Shown one piece after another: positions 26,522 through 34,923 of a stretch of DNA of 64,000 nt. The stretch spans positions 124,001 through 188,000 of the forward strand of contig CAWCEV010000002.1 in assembly GCA_963794655.1 (NCBI GenBank). Direction: 5' to 3'. Every line of letters begins with the position of its first letter. Within the stretch, counting starts at the first letter, position 1. The notes under the pieces were generated by a model, which worked only from the letters and a program-made list of their open reading frames with translations, was not told the origin of the DNA and did no database searches. Made by a program: the position numbers and the translations under genes. This DNA comes from Roseiarcus sp963794655. Lineage in GTDB: Bacteria; Pseudomonadota; Alphaproteobacteria; Rhizobiales; Beijerinckiaceae.

Positions 26522-26920
26522 CTATGTCCAGGCGGCGACAACCGCCTCGGCGACCGCTTGGTCCTGTTGACCACTGCCGCCGCTGACGCCAACAGCGCCC
26601 ACGATCTGGCCATTTATCTTGATCGGAATGCCACCCGCGAAAATCATCACCCGGGTGTGGTTCGATACGTGGATGCCGAAGAATTGATCTCCTGGCTGGC
26701 TGTTGCGGCCAAGCTCGAGCGTCGAGATATCGAAGGCCTTCGCGGTGAAGGCCTTGTTGATGGCGATGTCGATGCTGCCGAGCCACGCGCCGTCCATGCG
26801 CGCGAAAGCCGTCAGATTGGCGCCTGCATCGACGACGGCGATATTCATCGGCTGACCGATTTCCTTCGCCTTCACGATCCCAGCGCCGATGATTTCTTGC
26901 GCTTTTTCCATTGTCATCAT
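26522..26920 (-). CDS. GlcG/HbpS-family heme-binding-like protein
   Basis: This 132-residue protein of the GlcG/HbpS fold begins MMTMEKAQEIIGAGIVKA and contains the family blocks NIAVVDAGANLTAFARMDGA and IVGAVGVSGGSGQQDQAVA. Proteins of this family are often encoded with PQQ alcohol dehydrogenases and have been shown to bind haem or small aldehydes or acids in a few cases; the role here is not known. No signal peptide is seen. It is the first gene of the alcohol-oxidation operon, 42 bases before the dehydrogenase start, and lies 96 bases behind the bipartite promoter-like element. Confidence 0.85.
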   Translation of the reverse strand: MMTMEKAQEIIGAGIVKAKEIGQPMNIAVVDAGANLTAFARMDGAWLGSIDIAINKAFTAKAFDISTLELGRNSQPGDQFFGIHVSNHTRVMIFAGGIPIKINGQIVGAVGVSGGSGQQDQAVAEAVVAAWT

Positions 26921-26939
26921 GACAGTCGGACTCCGGATC

Positions 26940-26975
26940 GAGGACAGTCAGGCCGCCTCCGAAAACAAGGGGCGC
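26940..26975 (-). other. Relic of a formaldehyde-dehydrogenase 3' end upstream of the GlcG-like gene
   Basis: The bases around TCAGGCCGC at 26949 match the end of the formaldehyde dehydrogenase gene at 22061-22085 (coding LLPKAA and stop), with the same spacing to a following gene start. The match continues into the first codons of the GlcG-like gene versus the cytochrome gene at 22032. It suggests that an fdhA copy once preceded this gene. Confidence 0.45.
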
Positions 26976-27015
26976 TGGGTCGTCCGCTATTTGGCAGCGA
27001 ACGTCCTTGGCTGGT

Positions 27016-27075
27016 CCATCCTACATCGGGAGAGAGAGGCCATTTGTTCGTTTGACGAAACCAAACCTTCGTATG
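27016..27075 (-). promoter_or_regulatory. Bipartite promoter-like element, copy 2 (PQQ operon)
   Basis: On the minus strand CATACGAAGGTTTGGTTT (box A, ending the element at 27075) is followed by TGTAGGATGG at 27016-27025. Total length and spacing are identical to copy 1. The GlcG-like start is 96 bases downstream. This is the likely promoter of the six-gene alcohol-oxidation operon. It lies between that operon and the divergent response-regulator gene. Confidence 0.65.
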
Positions 27076-27158
27076 AGCGACGCTTGGCGGATCTCGTCCG
27101 GGGCCGCCGATGCTTGCGAACTGCGTCGTTTTGCCGCCGTCCGGATCAGCATAAACGT

Positions 27159-27221
27159 CTGTATGATCTCTTTGCTCGGCTGTATGTTTTCATCGCTCGG
27201 CTGTATGATTTCATTGTTCTG
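27159..27221. repeat. Three tandem 21-base repeats upstream of a response-regulator gene
   Basis: Three imperfect units begin CTGTATGATCTC, CTGTATGTTTTC and CTGTATGATTTC at 27159, 27180 and 27201, exactly 21 bases apart; two of them end GCTCGG. A 21-base period is two turns of the helix, so the units face the same side. They lie 80 to 142 bases before the GTG start at 27301. Confidence 0.6.
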
Positions 27222-27300
27222 CCAAGCTCCCTATTTTATTTTTTCGCTCGGCACTCTGGCTGTTTGCCGTCTTGCCGGCCGCGAAAGGAGAATAGGTCGC

Positions 27301-27678
27301 GTGTCAAAATCTCAGATCGTTTCGATAGTCGACGACGACGCGTCGGTTCGCGCCGCAATGCAAAGCCTTGTGAGGTCGCTCGGTTTCGTCGCTTTCGTAT
27401 TCGAGTCCGCTGAGGATTTCCTGAGCTCGCCGCGGGTCGGCGACAGCTCCTGTCTGATCACCGACGTACAGATGCCAGGCATGAGCGGCCTTGATCTTCA
27501 GGATTGCTTGATCGCGCAAGGAACCCGCATTCCGACCATCTTCATAACGGCGTTTCCCCAACAATCCATTCGAAGTCGCGTGCAAGCCAACGGCGCACTT
27601 GGTCTCCTCGAAAAGCCATTCGCCGGGGGCACTATGATCGAGTTGGTCCGCCGGGCCCTGGCGATGCAATCATGCTGA
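27301..27678 (+). CDS. Single-domain response regulator (FixJ receiver type)
   Basis: This 125-residue protein is only a receiver domain: VSIVDDDASVRAAM (acidic pocket), phospho-acceptor Asp in CLITDVQMPGMSGLD, Thr in TIFITAFP, and Lys in LLEKPFAGG. There is no DNA-binding domain, so it probably acts by protein contact or as a phosphate sink, as other stand-alone FixJ-like receivers do. The GTG at 27301 has AAAGGAG upstream. It is divergent from the PQQ operon and close to the promoter region with tandem repeats. A similar single-domain protein is at 37000-37389. Confidence 0.88.
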   Translation: MSKSQIVSIVDDDASVRAAMQSLVRSLGFVAFVFESAEDFLSSPRVGDSSCLITDVQMPGMSGLDLQDCLIAQGTRIPTIFITAFPQQSIRSRVQANGALGLLEKPFAGGTMIELVRRALAMQSC

Positions 27679-28302
27679 AGTCGGCTCGTCTCTTCACCAG
27701 CAAAATTCCCACTTGAGTTCGACGAGCTCGCGAAGAAATCGTGAAGCCCATGCGCGTGAGGAACGGCGGGCGGCGAACCAGTAACGCTCCGAACCGCCAA
27801 TCGCTGCAACGAAGCACCTCACGCTGCAAAGCGGGATAGAGCCGCTAAAATTCCGGCCGATCACTTGTGTCTCGCGAGAACTCGACCGAATTTCGCGCCC
27901 CCGCGGGGCCTGCGCCTCGAGCTCTCGAGGATTGGCGCTTGTCTCTAACTTCGCTCCCCGGCTTAACGGCCAAGCGGTAAGACGAAGGTTTCGCCCGTTG
28001 AAACCTCTATTCAATGGCGAACATCTGCAAATGGCCTCACCTTATCCCTCGATGCCGAGTTGTTCGACTCCCGCGAGGTTGACAGCCGTGAGACCTTTCG
28101 TTTCGCCACAAATTGCGCGCCTGTCGCACCGCGTTGCTGGCGCGGGCTCGCGGCGATCGCCTGTGCGCCGCGACAACCGGTCGCGCGGTGCGATTGCCGA
28201 GCCCGCACCCGGTCAAACCCGCTGGCCAGAAGCGACATTGAAGCAGGGGGCGCGCAGAGGGACCGGCCTCCGGAGTGTGATCAAAAGACGCGAGGACGGA
28301 CC
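27679..28302. other. Upstream region of the first RND operon
   Basis: About 620 bases contain no recognisable gene. A sequence close to box A (ACGAAGGTTT, 27982-27991) lies on the plus strand about 315 bases before the RND start. The region also holds the 3' flank of the response regulator. No promoter is certain. Confidence 0.4.
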
Positions 28303-31300
28303 ATGGGCATAGTTCGCTTTGCGCTGAGGTTTCCGTACACCTTCTACGTCCTCGCGGCCCTGATTGCGTTTCTGGGCGTCGCGGCCATCACTGTCATGCC
28401 GGAGGACATCTTCCCCGAGATCAACATTCCGGTGGTGTCGGTGATCTGGCAGTACACCGGCCTCAGCACGCCGGAAATGGAGCAGCGCGTCTCCACCTAC
28501 AGCCAGTACTCGATCAGCTCGAACGTTACCGGCATCAAAAATATGGAGGCGCAGACACTCAACGGCATCTCCGTGCAGAAGATCTATTTCCAGCCGGACG
28601 TGAACCTCGATCTTGCCATCGCGCAGATCGTTTCGGCGACGAATTCGATCCGCGCTCTGATGCCGACTGGCATACAGCCGCCGACCGTGGTGGCGTACAA
28701 CGCTTCGAGCGTTCCGGTCCTGCAGCTGAGCTTGAGCTCCGACCGCCTCAATGAACAGCAGCTCTACGATTACGGGATCTACAACCTGCGCCAGCAGCTC
28801 GCGCCAGTTCATGGGGTGACGTTCCCGACTCCCGACGGCGGCAAGTACCGGCAGATCATGGTCGACATCGACCCGGTCAAGCTCGAGGCCAAAGGACTCA
28901 CGCCGGCGGATGTGGTGAACGCGGTCAACGTGCAGAACCTGACTTTGCCGTCCGGTCTCGCCAAGATCGGCGACACGCAATACACGGTGCGCACCAACGC
29001 GATGCCGACGACCATCGCCGACCTCAACAATATTCCGGTCACCTATGCCAACGGGCAGACGGTATTCCTGAAGGATATCGGCCAGGCGCACGACGGTTGG
29101 GCGGTGCAGCAGAACGTCGTGCGCGAAAATGGTCGACGCTCCGTGCTCTTGAGCGTCATCAAGAATGGCGGCGCGTCGACGCTTGCTGTCGTCGATGGTG
29201 TTCGCAAGGTCTTGACGGTCGCGCGCGAGGCTGCGCCCCCTGGCCTCAGCATCAATGAGCTGTTCGATCAGTCGAAGCTCGTTGCCGCGTCGATCACGAG
29301 CGTGGTCCGCGAGGGGGCGATCGCCGCCGGGCTCACGGGACTGATGATCCTGCTTTTTCTCGGCTCCTGGCGGTCGACCCTGATCGTCTTGATCTCGATT
29401 CCGCTGTCGATCCTGACATCAATCGTCGTCCTGTACTTCCTCGGTGAGACGCTCAACACCATGACCCTCGGCGGCATGGCGCTCGCGGTCGGCATTCTGG
29501 TCGACGACTCGACAGTGACGATCGAGAACACCCACCGGTTGCGCGCGGAAGGCATGAGCCTTGCGGCGGCGACACTGAACGGCTCCGCGGGCATCGCCGT
29601 CCCTACATTGGTTTCGACGCTCGCGATCAGCTGCGTGTTCACCTCGGTGGTGTTTCTGGAAGGACCGGCGAAATTCCTGTTCACGCCGCTTGGGCTTGCG
29701 GTGGTGTTCGCAATGCTGGCGTCCTATACGCTGTCGAGAACCTTGACGCCCGTCATCATCGGCCTGTTGCTCAAGGGTGAGCACCACGACGCGGCGCCTG
29801 CCTCGGGCAACTGGATTACGCGCTTTCACCAGGGGTTCGAGCGCGCCTTCGAGCAGTTTCGCCAGGAGTATGTGCGCGCGCTCACGATGCTGTTGAAACG
29901 GCGCTGGATCGTCCCGGTCATCGCCGTGCTGATCCTCGCGCTGGGCGGCGTCATGTTCACCCTTGTTGGCCGCGACTTCTATCCCGCGATCGACGGCGGT
30001 CAGATCAAGCTTCACGTCCGGGCGCCCGCCGCCACGCGCATCGAAACGACCGAGCGGATTTTTCAGGCAGTCGAAGACAAGATCCGTCAGGTCATTCCGC
30101 AGCGAGATCGCGACCTCATCGTCGACGATATCGGGCTGCCGCAGCGAACATACAATCTCGCCTTCACCGACGGGTCCACCATCGGCGTCAACGACGGGGT
30201 GATCCTTGTCGCCCTGAAGGACGGACATGCGCCAACCGCCGACTACGTGCGCAGGCTCCGCGAGGAGCTGCCGGCTGCCTTTCCATCAGTGACGTTCTAT
30301 TTCCAGGCCGCGGACATGGTCACGCAGATTCTCAATTTCGGCTTGCCGGCGCCGATCGATGCTCGCGTCGTGGGCCGCGACCGCGTGACCAATCTGCGGC
30401 TCGCGCGTCAGCTGCGGCGGCGCATCGCGGCGATTCCTGGCATCGCCGATGCCCACCTCCAGCAGGAGCTCGATGCGCCTGCTTTCATGGCCAAAATCGA
30501 TCGGTCACGGGCGTTGCAGCTCGGTCTCAACGCGCAGGCTGTCGCCAATGATCTTAACATCAGCCTCAGTTCGTCGGAGCAGGTATCGCCTAACTTCTGG
30601 ACCGATCCATCGAACGGAATTCCCTACTACATCGCGGTCCAGACGCCCGAGCATGAGGTGAGCTCGCTCGGCGAGCTTGGCGACACGCCGGTGTCCACCA
30701 CGATCGCGTCGGCCGCCCCGCCGATGCCCGGGCTCCTGAGCCAGGCTGCGATGTTGCAGAGTGAGGCCGTTCCCAACATACCCGGACTCCTCAGCAACGT
30801 GGCGACTTTGCAGCGCGACGCCGTTCCCACCAATCTCAACCAGACCAATATCCAGCCGGTCTATGACATCTATGCCAGTGTGCAGGACCGCGATCTCGGC
30901 AGCGTCTCCGACGACATCAACAAGATCGTCGCGGAGCTGCAGAAGGAGCTCAAGCCTGGCAACACGATTCAAGTTCTCGGCCAGATCCAAAGCATGAACG
31001 ATTCCTTCCGGGACCTCGGCATAGGGCTCCTGTTCGCGGCCGTGTTCGTTTATATGCTGATGGTCGTCAACTACCAGAATTTCGGCGATCCGTTCGTCGT
31101 CATCCTGGCGCTCCCGGCGACTTTGTGCGGCATCGTCACGATGCTGTTCATCACCGGCACGACGCTCAGCGTCCCCTCACTGATGGGCGCCATCATGGCG
31201 GTCGGCGTGGCCTCCGCAAACTCGATTCTGCTAGTCACCTTCGCGCGGGAACAGCAGCTCGCCGGCAGGACGGCGTTCCGGGCCGCGATCGATGCCGGCC

Positions 31301-31539
31301 ATATCCGTATCCGCCCCGTTCTGATGACGGCAGGCGCGATGATCGTCGGCATGTTGCCGATGGCGGTCGGCGGCGCCGGCGAGGAGCAGAATGCCGCGCT
31401 GGCCCGGGCGGTGATTGGCGGCCTTCTGTTTGCGACCCCCACTACGCTGCTCGTCGTTCCCTATCTCTTTGCCATGCTGCGCAGGCGCAACGACGGCGTC
31501 CCGGCCCATGGCGTATTCGAGGACCTCCCCGATGAATGA
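28303..31539 (+). CDS. RND-family efflux transporter, inner-membrane pump
   Basis: This 1078-residue pump is of the AcrB/MexF type: a first membrane helix (FPYTFYVLAALIAFLG), a large periplasmic loop, six helices with the proton-relay segment MALAVGILVDDSTVTIENTH, a second loop and six more helices (MGAIMAVGVASANSILLVTF). The ATG at 28303 follows GAGGAC. The pump gene precedes the adaptor gene, the reverse of the common order. A segment of the second loop (about residues 800-845) is repeated (PGLLSQAAMLQ... PGLLSNVATLQ). No outer-membrane factor is seen nearby. Substrates unknown. Confidence 0.92.
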   Translation: MGIVRFALRFPYTFYVLAALIAFLGVAAITVMPEDIFPEINIPVVSVIWQYTGLSTPEMEQRVSTYSQYSISSNVTGIKNMEAQTLNGISVQKIYFQPDVNLDLAIAQIVSATNSIRALMPTGIQPPTVVAYNASSVPVLQLSLSSDRLNEQQLYDYGIYNLRQQLAPVHGVTFPTPDGGKYRQIMVDIDPVKLEAKGLTPADVVNAVNVQNLTLPSGLAKIGDTQYTVRTNAMPTTIADLNNIPVTYANGQTVFLKDIGQAHDGWAVQQNVVRENGRRSVLLSVIKNGGASTLAVVDGVRKVLTVAREAAPPGLSINELFDQSKLVAASITSVVREGAIAAGLTGLMILLFLGSWRSTLIVLISIPLSILTSIVVLYFLGETLNTMTLGGMALAVGILVDDSTVTIENTHRLRAEGMSLAAATLNGSAGIAVPTLVSTLAISCVFTSVVFLEGPAKFLFTPLGLAVVFAMLASYTLSRTLTPVIIGLLLKGEHHDAAPASGNWITRFHQGFERAFEQFRQEYVRALTMLLKRRWIVPVIAVLILALGGVMFTLVGRDFYPAIDGGQIKLHVRAPAATRIETTERIFQAVEDKIRQVIPQRDRDLIVDDIGLPQRTYNLAFTDGSTIGVNDGVILVALKDGHAPTADYVRRLREELPAAFPSVTFYFQAADMVTQILNFGLPAPIDARVVGRDRVTNLRLARQLRRRIAAIPGIADAHLQQELDAPAFMAKIDRSRALQLGLNAQAVANDLNISLSSSEQVSPNFWTDPSNGIPYYIAVQTPEHEVSSLGELGDTPVSTTIASAAPPMPGLLSQAAMLQSEAVPNIPGLLSNVATLQRDAVPTNLNQTNIQPVYDIYASVQDRDLGSVSDDINKIVAELQKELKPGNTIQVLGQIQSMNDSFRDLGIGLLFAAVFVYMLMVVNYQNFGDPFVVILALPATLCGIVTMLFITGTTLSVPSLMGAIMAVGVASANSILLVTFAREQQLAGRTAFRAAIDAGHIRIRPVLMTAGAMIVGMLPMAVGGAGEEQNAALARAVIGGLLFATPTTLLVVPYLFAMLRRRNDGVPAHGVFEDLPDE

Positions 31540-32830
31540 CCTTGGCTTTCGCAGTCCAGCCGAAGGGCTTCCCGACTTTCGTGCTGACGACCGGCCGCTC
31601 GACCGGGACACCCAGAACCCGCAGAAGTCTGGCCCGAAGGCGCGGCGCCGGTGGGGGGTGCGTGTGTTCGCCGGGGGCGCATTCTTGTTGCTCGCCGGTG
31701 GCGTCGCGCTCGGCGCATGGCGCCACTACGCGCTGCAGCAACAGGTCCTGGCGACTGCCGAGCAGGAGCGTGATTTCGTGCCCAGCGTGCGCGTCGCGAC
31801 GGTCAAGGCGAACGCTGCCGTCATGCCCGTGACCTTGCCGGCGACGACAGCCGCATTTGCACAGGCCGAGATCTATGCCCGCGCGACCGGCTACATCGGT
31901 AAGCGTAACGTCGACATCGGCGATCACGTGAAACAAGGCGAGGTGCTGGCGGAGCTTGCAGTGCCCGAGCAGGATGACACGATTTCCCAAAACGAAGCGA
32001 CGCGCAATCAGCTCCAAGCGGCGCTGGATCAGGCGCAAGCCAACTCGAAGCTCGCGCAGGTGACCTGGGACCGTGACCGGCCTCTGGTCAATGAAGGCTG
32101 GGCGACGCAGCAGCAGGGCACAATCGACGTCCAGACTCTGAAGGCCAATGAAGCTGCAGTCGGGGTCGCGCAGGCCAACATCGCGGCCCAGGACAAATTG
32201 CTGATGACGCTGCATCAGAACCGTGACTATGCGTTGGTGACGGCGCCGTTCAACGGCGTCGTTACGCAGCGCAACGTCGATGTGGGCAGTCTGGTGCAGG
32301 GCAACGCCAACACCGGCAGCTTCATGTTCGAGGTCATGCAGAGAGACGTGATCCGCGTCTTCGTCTACGTCCCGCAGGATGCCGCCTTCGGCGTGGCGCC
32401 AGGCGTTGACGCGACCATTCGCGTACCCGAAATTCCGAATCGCGAGTTCGCAGGCAAGGTGACCCGGAACGCCGACGCGCTGCAGAGCGGTACGCGCACG
32501 CTCTTGACCGAGATCGATATTCCCAATCCAGACGACGCGCTGTCGCCTGGGGTCTACTGTACCGTCGAGCTCAAGATTCCGCGCCCGACAGCATCCTTCG
32601 TCGTACCCGCAGAAGCGATCATCTTCAACCGCAATGGGTTGCAAGTCGCCGTCGTCAACGACGGCAAGGCTGAGATCCGGAAGCTAAACGTGACGCGCGA
32701 CTTTGGCACATGGGTGGAAGCGGATACCGGAGTGAAGTCGGGCGAGCAAGTCATCCTCAATCCGCCGGTGAATCTCGTCGACGGCGGCAAGGTGCAGATT
32801 CGCTCCGACGCCACAGCGCCGGCCACATAG
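31532..32830 (+). CDS. RND periplasmic adaptor (membrane fusion protein)
   Basis: This 432-residue adaptor has a cytoplasmic start, one membrane anchor (about residues 40-65, FAGGAFLLLAGGVALGAW), a biotinyl-lipoyl-like half (IGKRNVDIGDHVKQGEVLAEL), a helical hairpin rich in Gln/Ala, and a beta-barrel end (PGVYCTVELKIPRPTASFVV). The start at 31532 overlaps the pump stop by eight bases, so the two are coupled. It links the pump to an outer-membrane channel encoded elsewhere. Confidence 0.9.
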   Translation: MNDLGFRSPAEGLPDFRADDRPLDRDTQNPQKSGPKARRRWGVRVFAGGAFLLLAGGVALGAWRHYALQQQVLATAEQERDFVPSVRVATVKANAAVMPVTLPATTAAFAQAEIYARATGYIGKRNVDIGDHVKQGEVLAELAVPEQDDTISQNEATRNQLQAALDQAQANSKLAQVTWDRDRPLVNEGWATQQQGTIDVQTLKANEAAVGVAQANIAAQDKLLMTLHQNRDYALVTAPFNGVVTQRNVDVGSLVQGNANTGSFMFEVMQRDVIRVFVYVPQDAAFGVAPGVDATIRVPEIPNREFAGKVTRNADALQSGTRTLLTEIDIPNPDDALSPGVYCTVELKIPRPTASFVVPAEAIIFNRNGLQVAVVNDGKAEIRKLNVTRDFGTWVEADTGVKSGEQVILNPPVNLVDGGKVQIRSDATAPAT

Positions 32831-32977
32831 GCCGGCTTCGTCTAGTCCGGCCACGTCTTCCGGCCCAAATGATCGTTGACGACTCAGTTCGCCGGCCCCA
32901 TTCGGAAGCTGTTCTCATAGCCAACGAGACCATTCTTCAACCGCCGGCTCGTTCTGTTGCCCGACCTGTCCCAAACT

Positions 32978-32985
32978 TTAGTCTG
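32978..32985. promoter_or_regulatory. Left outer arm of a nested palindrome cut by the IS element
   Basis: TTAGTCTG here is the exact reverse complement of CAGACTAA at 34667-34674 on the other side of the insertion sequence. Removing the element and one TTAG copy joins them into one operator-like palindrome. Confidence 0.5.
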
Positions 32986-32989
32986 TTAG

Positions 32990-34638
32990 CCCGGTTTTCT
33001 CATAGGAGGGGCTTGGTCTTTCGCGCCCCGACAATGATTGCGCAGTGACTGTAGTGAGGACGAGCGCATCCCTGGCGCGGTTTGCGCGGATGGGGTCGGT
33101 CTTTTGGGGGTCTCCGGTGGGTGGTGGGTTGGATTGCCGGCGTTTTTTCGGCGTCGCGGCGACGCGTCAGGCGGTTGTGACGAGGCGGGCGGCGGCCAGC
33201 CGCCATTCGTCGGCGTAGGGACAGGCTGAGGCGAGCGCGAATTTGATGCGCCGCGCGCTGACGCGGACGAGACCGGCGAGCTTGAGGAGCATGAGCCGGA
33301 TTGTGCCGCAGGTCGCTTCGGAGAACTGGGTGTGGGCAAGACCGATGCGCCTGAGGGCGCACAGGAGCGCATAGGCGAACGAGGCGAGCCAGAGCCGCAG
33401 CTGGTTGGCGCACAGGGTTGCGGTCGAGGTTCGGTCGGCGAACAGGTCGCCTTGGCATTCCTTGATCCGGTTCTCCATCTCGCCGCGGGCGCAGTAGACC
33501 TTCTCATAGAGAAAGCGGGCGCTGGTCTCGGCCTTGTTCAACGAGGTGACGATGAAGCGCGGATTGGCCTCGCCGTTTGTCCATTCCGCCTTGGCGACGA
33601 CCCGGCGCCGGCGCGACCAGCTGTCGAGCGTCGCATAGCGGAAGTCCTTGAAGCGGCGGGCGGGCTTGCCGGTCGCGGACGCCTCCGCCTCGGCCTGCAG
33701 GAATTCGACGCTGATCTCTTCGACCAGCCGCGCATTGCGGGCGAGCCCGAATACGAAGTCCACCTGGTTCATCTCGCACCAGGCCAACAGCGCCTCGCGG
33801 GCGAACCCGGAGTCGGCGCGCAGCAGGATGCGCGTACGCGGCCAACGCCTCCGAATCTGCGCGACGATGCGCGCGACTTCCTCAACCGAGCCGGCGTTGG
33901 CGTCGATGTTCGCCGGCCTGAGCTTGGCCGCCAGCAGACGCCGGCCGCAGAACACGTAAAGAGGCAGGTAGCAGTAGCAATCATAGTAGCCGTGGAAGAA
34001 GCGGCCTTCCTGATGGCCGTGCAGCGGGTCGTCCGTGGCGTCGAGGTCGAGGATGATCTGCCTGGGCGCCCGTGCGTGCGCTTCGAGAAACAGGTCGACG
34101 AACAGGGCCTCGATCGCCGCGGGCTCATGTGCGATCTTGCGGTACTTCGTGGGCGTCTCGCGCGACAGTTCGAGCCGGTTCAGCGTCGATTTGCCCGCCA
34201 CCGGCGCGCAATCCTCGCGCCTGGCCTCGAGCTTGCCCGCCAGCACCGCCATCAGCGGGTCGTGACGAAGCTCGTCGTGATCGTTCAGATCCTCATAGCC
34301 GAGCGCAATGCCGAACACGCGCTGCCCGATGAGCGTGGCGACTGAGTGCTCGACGAGCCTCGGGTCTCTCGCGTCACGAAAACATCGCGCAATCCGGCGA
34401 ACTAGGCCCAGACGTTGGTCGGCGGCGCCTAACAGCAGGCCGCCCGCGTCGGACGTCAGCGCGCCGCCGTCGAACTCCGCCATAACGGCCCGACCCTCGA
34501 CCCGTCCAAACATGCTCCGTTCTGCGCTACACTCCGTCTGCATCGGGCCGCCTCTCCAAATCAGCGCAAGTCGTTCTCGCAAAACAACTTTTGCCTGATT
34601 CGGCGACCCGATGCGCTACCCTGTTTGAGAAATGGCGG
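32990..34638 (-). mobile_element. IS1380-family insertion sequence
   Basis: This 1649-base element holds a single full-length transposase. The ends are inverted: CC....TTTCTCA at the left and, reading inward from the right, CC....TTTCTCA again. Both sides are flanked by the same four bases, TTAG (32986-32989 and 34639-34642), fitting a target-site duplication. The clean duplication suggests a recent insertion. It lies inside a regulatory palindrome upstream of the HD-domain gene. Confidence 0.8.
33167..34543 (-). CDS. IS1380-family transposase
   Basis: This 458-residue DDE transposase has a family start (MQTECSAERSMFG and AEFDGGALTSDAGGLLLGA), then VDLFLEAHARAP, IILDLDATDDPLHGHQEG (first catalytic Asp region), TRILLRADSGFAREALL (second Asp) and EKVYCARGEMENRIKE (Glu region). 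The frame is intact, so the element could be active. The Met at 34543 fits the family start; an upstream Met at 34582 would add 13 residues. Confidence 0.9.
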   Translation of the reverse strand: MQTECSAERSMFGRVEGRAVMAEFDGGALTSDAGGLLLGAADQRLGLVRRIARCFRDARDPRLVEHSVATLIGQRVFGIALGYEDLNDHDELRHDPLMAVLAGKLEARREDCAPVAGKSTLNRLELSRETPTKYRKIAHEPAAIEALFVDLFLEAHARAPRQIILDLDATDDPLHGHQEGRFFHGYYDCYCYLPLYVFCGRRLLAAKLRPANIDANAGSVEEVARIVAQIRRRWPRTRILLRADSGFAREALLAWCEMNQVDFVFGLARNARLVEEISVEFLQAEAEASATGKPARRFKDFRYATLDSWSRRRRVVAKAEWTNGEANPRFIVTSLNKAETSARFLYEKVYCARGEMENRIKECQGDLFADRTSTATLCANQLRLWLASFAYALLCALRRIGLAHTQFSEATCGTIRLMLLKLAGLVRVSARRIKFALASACPYADEWRLAAARLVTTA

Positions 34639-34674
34639 TTAGGCCCAAACCCAAGGTTGGTTGCAACAGACTAA
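34639..34674. promoter_or_regulatory. Inner and right part of a nested palindrome upstream of the HD-domain gene
   Basis: After the TTAG target copy come CAAACC, CAA, GGTTGG (imperfect inner palindrome, 34646-34660), six bases and CAGACTAA (outer right arm). The element matches 45893-45937 upstream of the aldo/keto reductase, including flanking bases such as ACGYGCTGC. Confidence 0.55.
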
Positions 34675-34923
34675 CGTGCTGCAGGACTCAACCTAGAGAG
34701 CATAGCTTGAGTCGGCGCGGGTTCGCTAAATCAAGGACAACCACCAAGAAGCAACGACGATGGCCAAAGCGATTGAACTTCCGCTCGACTGCAGGGGGCG
34801 ACCGACAAGCGAGCCACGCGAGTTGGCCGTTCTGCCCGCTCGCCGCCGAGAGAACGGCTTCGTGGCGGCCATCATGGCATGACATATGGCCTGACCCAGG
34901 CCTGCAACCGAAAGGATGGGCAC

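Noticed and set aside
16768..27075. The three bipartite elements as copies of one mobile repeat
   Set aside because: The roughly 40 bases between the boxes are different in each copy; only the boxes and spacing are kept, which suits a regulatory site better than a duplicated repeat.
27159..27221. The 21-base tandem repeats as a CRISPR array or a coding repeat
   Set aside because: Units are contiguous without spacers, only three exist, and the frame through them has no start or family features.
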